The notes: generated by a model from the sequence alone, not told the origin. A stretch of 64,000 nt of DNA from Pachypanchax playfairii (GCA_006937955.1 SSNP01000015.1:1849216-1913215), one strand, 5' to 3'; counted from the first letter of the stretch, positions 12,398 through 24,988 are shown. Made by a program: numbers and translations.

Positions 12398-13842
12398 ACA
12401 TTTTCTTAAACTTTTGTACATCTGTTTTTTTTTTTATTATTTTATAATGACGATATGGCAGAGCTACTGTAGCTTACATCATCGCTTTTCCTTTAGTCTT
12501 AAACTTTTTTTTATACTCAGCCTTGTGAGAATCGTTCCAAGCCATATTCACTATAAAAACAGGCAAAACTGGATCATTAATGAGATACTCACTGTCAAGA
12601 AATGAGTCAATAACTCCATGAAATTCTTTGTGTCTTGATTTGCTGGAACAAAACAATCTAAATATATAAACTTATTGCTTTTGAAAACCATCAACAGACG
12701 GTACATCTTATAGAATCCTTTAGGGTTTACATCAGGTTAAACTGAATTTGAATAAAACTGGAACAGGAAACTGAAAGTTATGCAATGTATAAAAAACAAA
12801 CTCATGCAGGTTATATGTGCGTCTGGAAAATATATAACCCAGATAACAGAAAACAAAGTACTTAAAGAAACGCAGCAGTTTACAAGTGCACATTGAACTT
12901 GTCTGTTAGCAATAAATCTGCCTGACCTCTAAACATTACTGCACAGCTTTATTATTATAGAAAAGTGACTTCTTGTCTGTCTACATGCACCAAAACTCAT
13001 ACTTGTTCCTCATTTTGCTGATTCTTGTAAGTCACATTAAACGTGTGCTGAAAGCCATAGAAAAATGTTTGTGGTTTCACTGTAGCTGCAGAAAACTTGA
13101 CTTCCATACAAGTGAATAACTCGTTAAGCAAGACAAAACCTTAGAAATAAGTAATAAAAAGAGCAGGTGATAAGTTTTTATCTGTCACGTGTGAGCAAAA
13201 TATCTCTTAACTACTGAATGTATTGTAGTGAAATTCCACAAAGTCAGCCAGGGATGTGCATCTACAACTGATTAACCTATTTAAGATGACCAGCACAGCT
13301 AATCAACATTAGCAAACACAAAAATAGCTAAAATTGCTAGTTGACCTTAGTTAAAAAATGGCTATAAGTATAAGGGGGTGAGTGATATGTTTCAAAGAAT
13401 GCCCTTTAATAATAAAATAATCAAAAAAAGCTTTTGTCTGTGCATAGTATAATCAAATGTGACCAAAATACTATTTATATTTTTAAAAATTAGCTTATTT
13501 GTAAATCTGATTTCTTTCAGACATCAAGTATCTTTCATATTTTTTTTAAAGATTTGGTTAATATTTACTTTTTTTAATCATTCAAATGAAGTGCAGGAAA
13601 GAAACAGGATATGTGTTCCTCCATTGGTTTATGAAATGGGCGTGTCTTCTGTAAGGATGCATTAAAGGCAGGTTTCTGAAGCAGCTGTACCACTCTGACC
13701 GGCGGATGCAGTTCTTTGTATGCTGGTTTTCCTATTTCTCTGTCGGGGGGTGATCTCCTGAGGGGCGGATGAAGAAACAAATTTTGCTTTTGTTCACATT
13801 CAGAGGACTAGTAAGCAAAGGGAAAAAGGGTAAAAAGAGAAA
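12398..13842. other. Intergenic spacer between prdx4 and sat1
   Basis: About 1.4 kb of AT-rich DNA with no gene I can support. The last few hundred bases before 13843 are the sat1 promoter and 5' UTR, with the string ctgaccggcggatgcag near 13700 and no other recognisable control site. Confidence 0.5.
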
Positions 13843-14973
13843 ATGGCCAACGTTATATTACGGACGGCTGAACCAAAGGATGTCTCTGACATCCTACGAC
13901 TCATAAAGGTAAACGCACGAAAACAGTTTACTGTATAATTGTTCAAGAATGATTAAACTGAGTTTCTCTCTTTTTTTATGTTTAGGAACTTGCTAAATTT
14001 GAAGAAATGGAGGAGAAGGTGATGCTCACTGAGAAAGGTGTTGTAGTTTTACTTACCTGAGGCTAAACTATTCCATCCAAAGCAAATCAATAGTCAAAAA
14101 ATGTATAATTTTATATATTTTTTGATAACACACAACCATAATTATACTGTATCTTTATTATAAAATGATAATAATAACAATAATAATAAAGGTGACACTT
14201 GTTTATTTAGATTCTCTGCCAAAAGGCAGAAAAACAGAATTTAATACCAATTCTGACATAAAGAATGTGTCCTGCTTGTCTTTAGATCTGCTCGAGGATG
14301 GTTTTGGTGATCATCCTTTCTATCACTGCTTGGTTGCTGAAGTCCCAAAGGATCAGAGCTCAGAAGGTAAAAACCTGACTGAAAACATCCAAACAAACTT
14401 GTTGCTCACTTTGCTAACTTGAGGTGTTTTCTAAAGGGTATTCTGTGATTGGCTTCGCTATGTACTACTTCACATATGACCCTTGGATTGGAAAGCTGCT
14501 CTACTTGGAGGACTTCTATGTAATGCAGGACTTTCGAGGTAAGGTTGTTAAAATGTGGTGATGAAATGTAATAATTAACAGATGGTTTGGGACATTGTCA
14601 TGACCTGTTGTAATTGCCCTGCGTGTTTAATGTTTCACCAGGTCTTGGCATTGGCTCTCAGATCCTGAAGGTGCTGAGTGAGGTACAGAAAGTTTTTTTT
14701 TTTGGGGGGGTTCTTTGTTTGTTTACAGTTTTCTGGTTCCAGATTCACTTCTTGTGTATTTATTATTATTTTAAACCCAATTGTGTTTTCTGTTCTTTCC
14801 TTTAGACTGCAGTGAAGACTCGCTGCAGTGGGATGCATTTCATCGTTGCAGAAAACAACAAGGAGTCCATCGAATTCTACAAGAGGAGGGGTGCGGCGGA
14901 TCTATCCTCGCAGGAGGGCTGGCGTCTTTTTGAAATCGGAAAAGAGGGGCTGCTGAAAATGACGAGCAAATAG
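13843..14973 (+). CDS. sat1: Diamine (spermidine/spermine N1-) acetyltransferase 1
   Basis: Six exons join in frame: 13843-13908, 13986-14037, 14286-14366, 14437-14538, 14642-14682, 14806-14973. They give 169 aa against 171 recalled for human SAT1. It is a single GNAT fold: the acetyl-CoA pyrophosphate loop is spread over the exon 4/5 junction (QDFRGLGIGS, the R/Q-x-x-G-x-G/A signature), preceded by LLYLEDFYVM and followed by NNKESIEFYKRRGA. The enzyme transfers acetyl groups from acetyl-CoA to spermidine and spermine in the cytosol, the rate-limiting step of polyamine catabolism. In mammals the gene is controlled by a poison exon in the intron after exon 3. Here that intron is only 70 bp (14367-14436), so an equivalent exon there is not possible. 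A poly(A) signal is at 15116. Confidence 0.96.
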
Positions 14974-15115
14974 AATTCAATCATCAATGATTTGCACTGA
15001 ATTTTGGCAATAGCAGTAATCGTGTTCTGTCTTTTGGACTTTTGCACACCTTCAATGAGCCTATTTTGCAGTTACATCTGGTAATAATTTAATTAGGCAT
15101 GTTTAGTTCACATGA

Positions 15116-15121
15116 AATAAA
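15116..15121 (+). promoter_or_regulatory. Candidate poly(A) signal of sat1
   Basis: AATAAA about 143 bp after the sat1 stop codon, followed by gaaaaataa. Other hexamers follow further on in this AT-rich spacer. Confidence 0.5.
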
Positions 15122-15849
15122 GAAAAATAACATTGAGACCTGAGAATAATATGGAATGAAGGTTAAACACTTGTTTGAATGTATTTGTAAGTTGTAACAT
15201 GGGGGAAAGTCATAGTCGTATCAGTTTACTCATTGGGGTGGTCCACAATTCCTTGGCTAAATAATGATTAGTAAAAATGTTTTAACTATTTTTGCCTAAT
15301 ATTTGTTTTAAAATGTTTTTATAATCATTGGAAACTTTAAAATCAGTCTTAACTTAAAAGGTTATTCTGAATAAACCTGACTGTTGTGAATGTTTTATAT
15401 GAATATTTTTGCATTCATTGTAAATGAGAAAATAGATGAATACAGGTGTCAACAAAATTCTTTCAATGCATAACATGTACAGTTCCTGTATAAGTAAGAG
15501 CTAATGATGAAACAGGATGCTCTCTGTTGATAATTGAGTCTCGAAGTGCTTTACAGTGTGTTGGTAATAAAATAAATCATCTGTGCAATGTGTCCTGTAA
15601 TATATCACGTTTATTTTTTGTAAGTATGGGGAAACATAATAAAACAGTTGATGTGATTCTGAATCTCTGCAATCAGTCTTAAAAAGTATAAAGGATAAAC
15701 TTTTTATACTTTATTTTAAGGTTTCTAGTAGAACATATCAGTCTGTGGTTTGTTTATGTTTGTTTTCCGTCCAAAACTCAGAGGTTTTATTGTGTTAATC
15801 TCTGGATTCAATGTAGATCAGTTCGTGTGCCGCTCCAACAGCCTTTGGG

Positions 15850-16260
15850 CTTAAACTAATTAAAATGAACGCTACGGTTTGACGAAAGATTCTGGCCTGT
15901 TCGGTGGCTGTCAGTTGATTTCCACCTGAACTCTTCCGCAGTTTCCTGCCGCTCTCGGGCTGTGACGTGTCGCGCTGACGGCGGCCTCGGAGCTGGAGAA
16001 GCGGGGGGCTGTAGCATGACAAGAACTGGCTCCAGACGTTCTGCTTCGTCTTTCTGCGGTGTGCTCCAGAAACAACCCCCTAACCCCTCCTTCTCTGGTC
16101 ATCTCTGGCCCGCCCAAATAACACTAAATTCCCGACTGAATCCTGCCCGAGTCTGGGGGAACAAGGCGGCCTGGGAAGCCGTGGAGCGGACCGAGGCCAC
16201 CCCTGCAGCATAAATCTGGTACGCGGGTTCTTTGTGCTATTGTAGCGTCCGGTTTCAGAA
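15850..16260 (+). promoter_or_regulatory. CpG-rich promoter region of zfx
   Basis: This is the most CpG-dense stretch of the window (for example cgtgtcgcgctgacggcgg near 15966), in an otherwise AT-rich background. It lies 3.3 kb upstream of the first conserved zfx coding exon and fits a CpG-island promoter with a 5' non-coding exon. A possible donor follows at about 16220 (atctg/gtacgc). Confidence 0.6.
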
Positions 16261-16590
16261 CCAAGATAGAGCCTGTGTGTTTTCGTGGGTGTTCGTGTTT
16301 ATTTGCATTTTGTATTTATGTTTAATTCTTTATTGTCGGAGAGAGGCCGCTAGTTGTTGGGCCTTTTCTGGCCTCCTTTTGAGGCCGTGATCGGCAAATT
16401 AGGCCGATTTTGTTAGCTTTCCAACCGACATTGAAGCGTGTGTGTGCTCGCAAATTTTGACGTTTGTCCTCGTTGTTAGTTGTCGATTTTCACGGTTAAT
16501 GTGCGATGTATATTCCACCTGTTTCATATTAATCATTCCCTTCTTATTTAAGTGCATTTTAGTAAACGTTTTAAATTAGCATTCTTCCAG

Positions 16591-16647
16591 ACACAAAGCT
16601 AAGAAAATGGCGGACGCTGGTGTGATGGAAATTGGTTATAAAAAAAG
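16591..16647 (+). other. Candidate upstream exon of zfx with in-frame ATG
   Basis: The segment is bounded by a good acceptor (attcttccag) and donor (gtgagc). It contains ATG at 16607 in a strong context (gaaaATGGcg) with an open frame of 13 codons plus 2 nt. If spliced to the acceptor ending at 19154, it enters the zfx frame and would add 17 residues ahead of MDEDV. It could also simply be 5' UTR. The use of either acceptor is inference. Confidence 0.35.
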
Positions 16648-19150
16648 GTGAGCGTGTATAGCTCTCCTCCCGCTAGCCGTCTGCTTTTTCAGGGCTAAAT
16701 CTTTACATTCAAAACACAACCCTGTTATTTTGCAATGTTAAGGCTGTTTTTAAGCTGTCCTGCACGAGTTTGTTTTTATTCTCTACAATTTTGGGTGTGA
16801 TATTTTGTACTTTGCATATGAAATCAGTGCTAATGTTTCTCCAGTTGAAGAATAGCCGTTATTTCTTTCCGTGAGCTTTGTATCGAGCACAAAAACTCAT
16901 ACAAGACTCGCAAAGTTAGTTCAATGACTTAAGTAGGGTTTAATGCATATCCGAAAGATCCTTTTAATAAACTTTTGCTGTGTTATGTTCAGCATCTTCA
17001 CACACCGCTGTCATCTTTTTTCTTTCCACCTAGAGGTGGGGGATGGTACACTCAGTGGAAATTAAATGGCACCTCGGCTGCAGCCTCTTTTTTGTTTACA
17101 TGTCAGCATCCTCCCTGTTTCAGTGACAGAGAGTGATTTTTGTCACATGTATTCTTACTTTCGTCGTCACTTTGAAAGCCCTTTTCGCTGGACTCTGAGG
17201 GCTATTTTAGGGCTAAATGTGTTTATTTTGGTAACTACAGTAGTGACGCGAACGTGATGCTTCAGGGTATTTTACTAGCTTTACCCTTGCAACAGACATA
17301 AGTCTTTACTGTAAAACTGTATCTTCTGTTTGTGAGTGATTGGTGTAAAAACATTAAAAAAAACATATTTTTCTGCTGTGGAAAGATGAGATTCTGTTTA
17401 CATTTATGTAAATGCCACATAACTGAAAATCCTTATACACTTGTTTAATGCACCAGTTTAATAATAAAAGATGCAGCAGAGTATGGTATGAACTTATTGA
17501 TTCAGTACTGTTGGATAAGAATTATTATTTAGGGGCATGCAATGGTGGTATGACAATTGTAATATAATTTGCTACATGATACAATGTAACTTTAGAAAAT
17601 TCGTATCTAAAGACAAACAGATTAAAGCAGTAATTCTTCTTTTGAGGTGTCTATAACCCAAACAAGGAGTAGAACTCAGATGGTGGTAATAAAGGAACAT
17701 CAGTGAGACCTTAAACTTTAATAATCCTGTTGATTTAATATAGTTTAAGCAAGCTTTTTTCTTTAAGATGAACACTATCTATTACACAGGTATGATTATG
17801 AGTAAACTGAAAACACCCCTGTGTTTAGATGTGACTCATTGGTCCAGCTTGTTGAAAGTTACACATTTCTATGCTGATCCAACATTAAACCTGCAGAAAA
17901 CCTGTGGCAGGAATATCAAATCACATTTCTTCTTCAGTAAAATCATGATAGTTTAATCGCTATTATTTACATACACTTTAAACTGTTTTTTAATGACTTC
18001 ACAAGTTACTGAACAATGCAACAGCACAATTTCCCTAAATAAAAGCTCTAAAAAAAACAGAATAAATAAAAATTTAGGTCAAATAACATTTTGAACAGAC
18101 TTCAGTCAGTTTGTGCACTGAAGCATGTCCCTCCTAACAACATTACGCCATTAAAGTGGCTGACAGTTTAATCAGAGAATCTAAGCCTGCAGGTTTTTCT
18201 CAAAGCAATATTTATTAATTCCATCCATTTCAACAACTTGCTGTGAAGGTTTATATGATTTTATGGTGATAAATGAGTGTCTTGTCTGCAAACAGAAGGT
18301 GCATTAACAGCATCAGAATAAATTCACGTTTAATTATTACAATAAAAGGTTAAACATACAGCATTTATTTTAATTGTAGCAGTAAATAGTGCAGATCTTT
18401 TACAGTAACACAAAGCTACAGGTTTAATCAGAGGCTGCGTTAGCTACCTCATGCTAACAGGTGTTTGTATCATAGCCACTGGTGAAATCATGTTAAATAC
18501 AACCAAGATGAAGATAAACATGAACTAAACACTTTTTTAAAACACTGAAAGAAACGGTCCATAAACACTATGTCCTCGATCTTTCTTACAGATAAAAGGT
18601 GATGATTCTGCCATCCTCCTGCTCTGGTTGATAGTCAGCATGTTCTCTTTATCTAATATTTTATCATCCACCATTATTTTCAAACCAAATCCATGTTAAA
18701 ACATTTATCGACATTATTTTGTTGGATAAATATCCCACACTGTTCTCCTACATATATGAAATAAAAATCTCATGTCACCATCTTCAAGGTACATGTCTAT
18801 ATTTGGATAATAAAGCAATTAATGACGGGGAATTAACATTTGCTGTTCGCCTGGATGCAGAGTGAGTTGCTTTAGTCTCTTAGCTACATATATGACCTTC
18901 ACATCAGCTGTTTTGGGAAGAACAGAGCAAGTCATAATTCTGTGACTTGTAATTACTATGCAGTTTGTTGTGAGGAGTTATTTGTTCCAACTTGTGACTA
19001 ACTCATATAAACTATTTCCAGGTGTTACAACATAATGGAATATGTAATTATTGGGGTGTGCATTGTTTCTTATCAGCTGTGCTTTTAGCATCTTTGATCA
19101 CAAGCAATCAAAGCTTTTCTCACTTTGTTTACAGCTCTCCAGTAACAAAT
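16648..19150. other. 5' intron(s) of zfx
   Basis: About 2.5 kb of AT-rich DNA in which I see no coding exon, RNA gene or clear repeat. Short open frames here have no conserved motif. Confidence 0.5.
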
Positions 19151-19164
19151 GCAGTGCGAGGACA

Positions 19165-22100
19165 ATGGATGAGGATGTCACCAGGCTTTCAATACATTCT
19201 GAAGAGCCTAAAATAATAATACACGGATCGGGTAAATCGCTCTTCTGTTAATTCTGATTTTTATTACAATAAGCATTACACGTGATTTCTAGGCAGAACT
19301 TTCTGTCTTTGGTGGCTGAAAGGTAAATCAGCTGTTACTTGGTTAATCCTGCGGTCTCGATCTTTCAGATGACGGTGGTGCCGGTGGGCAGGAGTTTGTT
19401 GTCGAGCTTCAGGAGACTGTGTTAGTTTCAGAAGGTGAGGGTGAAGGCATGGCAGTTCACAGGTTTGCTCCAGATGAGCTGGTTATCCAGGACGCCGTTG
19501 AGGACGTGGTGTCTGAATATGTACATGGTGATGAAGATGATGCTGTAGAAACCTGTGTGATGGCTCTAGAGGGCGACGAGGAAGACGTTGCCATGGGCGA
19601 CATCCCAGAAGATGGGATGGATCCAGAGCAGCAGGATGATGACCAAGATGGCTGTGGAGATTATCTGATGATATCCTGTAAGTTTACTGCTCTGAAAGGT
19701 ATTGAGGCTTCCCAGCTGATTTAACATTGTTGTTGCTTTTAGTGGCATGAAAGCTAAACAAAAGGAACATGTAGCATCACAATTTAAAGAAATGTGTCAC
19801 AGTATCAATATTATCACAGTATATAAAACGTGTTAAAAATGCAAAAAAACAAAAAATATTCTTACCAACTGAAATTTTTACACAGTGAGTGTTAATATTT
19901 GTTCACTAGTACTAGTAGTATTAATAATTTTACTCAGTTTTATATTAAGTTCCTCAGTCTGTTATAAACCTTTAACAAGGTGTATGATAAATACTATTCA
20001 ATACTTATGAATATTTGAAATTATTTTTTATTATTAATGTTTTAGTTTACCAAGAGCTTTTAATTCAGAAGTTAGCCTGACTCTGAATCACAGATTGTGT
20101 TTTGGTTTTTGTATTTTAAATGAAAATGTGACATTTCAACATCATTTGGTGGTAAAAGGACTTGAACCTTGTGGTTGAGGCTGTAAACCCGTCAGAGATG
20201 CCGGACACGGGTTCAGTCATTTCACTGATGTACAGATTTCAAAAAAGATTTTTACATTTTGAAAATAGATTTCCAGAGTTTACTTTGAAATATGGAGGTT
20301 TTACTCAGATTGTTTATGCTATTTTTAAAGGAGATGAATAAATGTTTTAACACAGATATGGAATATTTATTTTGTACATAAGATCAAAAACTCAATTATA
20401 GTTCCTCCTCACTCCAGATAATTCATCTGTCTTAATTTCAGATCTCCTAATTTTCCCTGAGCTTTTATTTAAAAGTTCCAAACTTGAACTACAGGTTAAG
20501 AACATGTTACAGTGTGCATTGAACATCTGGATCAGGAACGCTGAAATGAAACGGAGAGAACGACTATTGAAACAGAAACTGATGTACAGATCACAGTAAC
20601 AAGCCACAAGGCTTCAGCATCATTGTCCACAGTGCATTTTCTGTATTTCTACTGGAACTCAGCTAATTTGAGTGTTTCATGTTAAAAAAAACTTGAAATT
20701 TTGAAAATTTTCAGTTTTATGTTGTAGTGACTGATTTTTTTAGGTTTATAAGAAAAACGTCTGGGTGAAATCATGTAAAAAATGTGTCCATCTCACTAGT
20801 GGACGAAGCTGGTAAAATGGTATCTGAGGATGGAACTGAAGTAACGGTGGAAGGAGCTGTGGAGGATCACGAGGTGGAGAAGGATGAAGATGGTCAGGAG
20901 GTGATAAAGGTCTACATCTTCAAGGCAGATTCTGGAGAGGACGATATGGGTGAGAAATCTTTGGTTTCCTTCTTGTAAAGAACTCTATATGTTCTTTAAA
21001 ATTGAAGAAAAACACTTGGTATCTGACTTGCCTAATAACACCTGTTGTTTTAATATGAATAAAAACAACATAAAAAATCCACTGCAGTTTAAAACGGAAC
21101 CAGTTGAGCCTCGTGATACACTGAAAGTTTGTTCATGTGGAATTTAAAGGTGCTTGTTTCTGCAGGAGAATCGGTGGACATCAGTGATGGAGACGCAGAG
21201 AGCGTCGCTCTCACGGAGTCAACTGGTCAGGCACTCAGAGAGAAGATGGTTTACATGTCTGTCGGTGACTCGCTCCACAATCAGGGAAACCACGGTGAGT
21301 CTAATGGTGCATTCACACCGGCCCAACCATCAACTTCATAAGCGGCAAGTTTATATGTAAAGTCTATGGTGGACGGGCGTCAGACAGACGTCAACGGCTC
21401 TGCGTCGCTTTGTGAGCGTTATGAGCGGCAACTTTTCAAGCTTTTCTAGCGTTTCAGGCGTTGACGCTTGAAAAGCTAGAAAAGCTCAAAGTTCAGCTAG
21501 CTGAACTTTTGACGTTGATAACGCTCTTGAAGCGGCATGTCAACCAATCAGAGCGTCTCATCGTAGTGACGTAAGACGTCACAGCACGTAGCCGGAAAGA
21601 AGCGGGATCAGCCAAAATGGAAGATAAATTAACCTCATCCAAACGTAGCTCCTGGAGCAAATGGTTAAACTCACCAAACTCAGAACGCATCTGAAGAATG
21701 GGGTGTATCCACAAACGGCGCTGATGCACCCGACGTCGACGTTGTCTAGATCTATGAAGTAAATAAATCCAAGCCACTGTCTCAATATGATCCGCAATAA
21801 CTCCGAACATCCCATAACAAAGGAAGCCCCGCCTTCGCGCTCTTTTTCGGTCAGGCTTTAACACCCATGCGCTCTGACTGGCAGGCGTTATGAGCTTCAA
21901 CTTCAAACGTCAAATTTGGAGCTTTTTCAGCGTTACTTGATGTTGACAAAGTGGCCGGTGTGAACGCACCTTTATGCAGCTGAAGAGCAGATACCGGTCG
22001 CTGGTGTGTTCTAGTTTACTGCTGTTGGGTTCGGGTTGTGGTTGGAGGCTGAGAGGCTTGTATGACATCATGTCACTGAAAAAGTACTTGATGCAAAGCT

Positions 22101-23796
22101 GCTTATGCTCATTGGGCTTTTCCTTTTAATCTGGTTGTTAAAAAGCACCTGTGAGACATCTCGTTGCCTTGGCTACAGCTTTAAATGCTCATTTTGTTTA
22201 TATTAAAAAGTTCCATCGCTCACCCAGGTGCAGACGATATTGAGAGCTGCGAAAACCGAAACGGGGCTGCCAGCGCTCTGCTGCACATCGACGAATCAGA
22301 CGGGGTGGATGAAATCGGTAGACAACGTAACAGAAACAGGAGGCGGTCAGAACATCGACAGGTCCAGACAGGTAAGTCTGAACCAGCGCTAATTAAACAG
22401 CACTGGCGTCATGTAGGTTTAATGTAGGTTCTTTTTGTTAGACTAATAAAAATATGGCCGTGCAGTAATTTCCTTTATCTCACATTTCTCTCCAGCAATC
22501 ATCATTGGTCCGTATGGCCAGCCGCTGACTGTATACCCCTGCATGCTTTGTGGTAAGAAGTTCAAGTCCCGAGGTTTCCTCAAACGTCACACTAAGAATC
22601 ATCACCAGGATGTTCTGACTAGGAAAAAGTACCAATGTACAGACTGTGACTTCACCACTAACAAGAAAGCCAGCCTCCACAATCACATGGAAGTGCACGC
22701 ACTCAGCAGCAAGGCGCCTTTTGAGTGTGAAATGTGTGGCAAGGAGTTCCACCAGCAGGGTGCACTGTTCTCTCACAGACTGCAGCATCACCACCGGGAA
22801 CCCAAAAACCAGCCGCCTCCTACGCCCACCAAAATGCACAAATGCAAGTTCTGTAACTATGAGACAGCTGAGCAGGGGCTGCTCAACCGACACTTGTTGG
22901 CCGTTCACAGCAAAAGTTTTCCTCACATCTGTGTGGAATGTGGAAAAGGTTTTCGGCATCCTTCGGAGCTGAAGAAACACATGCGTACGCACACTGGCGA
23001 AAAGCCTTATTCTTGCATGTACTGCGATTACAAGTCGGCCGATTCCTCTAATCTTAAAACACACATCAAGACTAAGCATAGCAAGGAGATGCCATACAAG
23101 TGTGAGCGCTGTTTCCAGACTTTTGCAGAAGAGGAGGAGTTAATGCAGCATGGACTAACGCATGAGGAGAATAAGACCCACCATTGTGCCCACTGTGATC
23201 ACAAAAGTTCCAACTCCAGTGACCTAAAACGCCATATCATATCTGTTCATACCAAGGACTATCCACACAAATGCGCCGTGTGTGGAAAAGGTTTTCACCG
23301 GCCGTCTGAACTGAAGAAGCACTTGGTATCTCACCGCACCAAGAAACTCCATCAGTGCCGGCACTGCAACTTCAAAATTGCGGACCCCTTTGTTCTCAGT
23401 CGCCACATCCTCTCTGTCCATACAAAAGAGCAGCAGGCCTCGCCTGAAAAGACTGAGACTAAGAGGACAGAGACGCACACTCCCGTTGTAGCACCTAAAA
23501 AGTCTGCTGCTAGCGGCTCGAGCAGTTCCGCCCCTCCCGCTAGAGTCAGCGCAGCTAGCTTAGCCAGCAGCGTAACTGTAGTTATAGGCAAAGGACAGAA
23601 AGAGAGGAGAATCTATCAGTGCCAGTACTGCGACTACAGCACTGGGGACGCTTCAGGTTTTAAAAGACACGTCATTTCTATTCACACAAAAGACTATCCT
23701 CACCGCTGTGAGATCTGCTCGAAAGGTTTCAGACGACCCTCGGAGAAGAACCAGCATATCATGCGTCACCATAAGGACGTGGTGCAGGCAGAGTGA
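19165..23796 (+). CDS. zfx: Zinc finger transcription factor ZFX orthologue
   Basis: Six coding exons join in frame: 19165-19231, 19369-19677, 20800-20949, 21166-21294, 22228-22371, 22496-23796. The product is 699 aa, shorter than the 805 I recall for human ZFX. The start MDEDV matches the mammalian MDEDG. The N-terminal half is the acidic activation domain (DELVIQDAVEDVV, GDYLMISLDEAG, QEVIKVYIFKADSGEDD, REKMVYMSV). Then come the SALLHIDES motif, a basic nuclear-localisation stretch (RQRNRNRRR) and a single last exon with twelve C2H2 fingers. The intact third finger and SALLHIDES favour ZFX over ZNF711. Two parts are missing: the finger that should follow LSRHILSVHTK (finger 11) and the acidic exon carrying the EIADEVYMEV motif. 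ZFX is a chromatin-bound activator at CpG-island promoters. The 3' UTR runs to 24983, where it meets the lipocalin gene. Confidence 0.94.
21305..21971 (-). mobile_element. PIF/Harbinger-derived MITE in zfx intron 4
   Basis: The ends are inverted repeats: tggtgcattcacaccggccc on the left and the complement aggtgcgttcacaccggcca on the right. On the minus strand, positions 21493-21906 stay open for 137 codons and include RRRRVHQRRLWIHPILQ and FGEFNHLLQELRLDE, a clear match to the N-terminus of Harbinger transposases. The catalytic domain is absent. A hairpin lies at about 21430-21520 (cttttcaagc...gcttgaaaag). It begins 11 nt downstream of the exon-4 splice site. The target-site duplication is unclear. 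Confidence 0.8.
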
Positions 23797-24988
23797 CTCT
23801 GATCGAGCTTAATACTGTGCCAGAAAAAAAAGCATCCATCACACCCCCGATCACTGCACCCTGAGCACAACCGGACCCACCTGGTGCACGCTGCACTTCA
23901 GTCCATGCTGTCTTCTCTTTTTTAAATCACATATGTAAACATATGTACATAACATGATATCTCCGACAGTTACCAACCTAACACACACACACACACTCAG
24001 GCTTGCACTTTTAACTGCATGTCCCTCGTCGGTGACAGTGTGCATGGCAGATTGTGTATTTGTCTTTTTGTAGATACACGTCTTGGGATTTGGCAGGTAG
24101 CAATCAGCTCAATCACAACAATCCTATTTGACTTCAAATCAAAATGTAATCTTCAAAAATGTTTTTCATTATTTTGTTACCTAACAGCGGTATGGGTTAG
24201 CATCCTGTTTACCAGTAGCACTTGTAAAATTGAGTTTTTAAATCTGTGTGTTTGTTCGTGTGTGAGTGAGAGGATGAAGGACAAAAGGAAAAAAGCCCAC
24301 TATGTCGTGCTTCCTGGTGCTTTGACCTCATCATCCTGTTTTGGTTTTTTTTCTTACAAAAACACAAACCTGGCAGGTAAAGAATCATTTTGTCTACAGG
24401 CGTCTGGAACTTACAGGGTTAATTTTTTTTTTTTATCAAGTTCTTCATGAATCATGGCGCACTCATTGCCTCACCTGCTTGATGTCCAATATTTCTGTAG
24501 ATGTGCTGTAAGTTGTTTAGAGCAAACCGAAGCCCCAAATTTCAGTATTTTTATCCAGTTAACAAAATCCCATCAATTTGAAACAACTATTGAGTAAATC
24601 CTCTAAATGTTTGATCTAAGTAAGAATCATACAGTATACGTGGTGCTGCAAGTATGAAACTATGGACTGATGTTTTACCAGTAGGAAAGGGAAAAAAACA
24701 CATTTCTTTTTAGATTTAAGTTCACACGACAGATGCTGGTGGTGTTCATGTATTACAGCTTTTTAACTTTTATTTTGTTTAACACCTGTTATTTCAGTTT
24801 TTTAATATTTATTTCATTTATAACTTGTTGTATAGTTAAGTGTAACTAGACTTCTATGGGACGTAAATTATTGTTTTGTATACAAATCTGTACAAAGCGT
24901 GTAGATGTAAACACTTGATGATAAAAGGAAATCTGAACTGTGTCGTTTATGGATGTATGTCAGCGTATTTGTTAAAAAAGATAATAAA
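23797..24988 (+). other. zfx 3' UTR
   Basis: About 1.2 kb of T-rich sequence without coding features, ending at AATAAA (24983-24988). A 143-codon open frame at 24019-24450 is low in conserved features and I regard it as chance. Confidence 0.65.

Noticed and set aside
20150..20230. tRNA-like B-box strings (ggacttgaacc, gggttcagtca)
   Set aside because: No cloverleaf can be drawn around them by eye; they are probably old SINE-like debris or chance.
22480..23079. Open frame of 199 codons on the minus strand within zfx
   Set aside because: It is antisense to the finger-encoding exon and results from its repetitive codon composition; it has no motif of its own.
24019..24450. Open frame of 143 codons on the plus strand
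   Set aside because: It falls in the zfx 3' UTR; the composition is low-complexity at the end (Phe/Ser runs) and there is no conserved motif.
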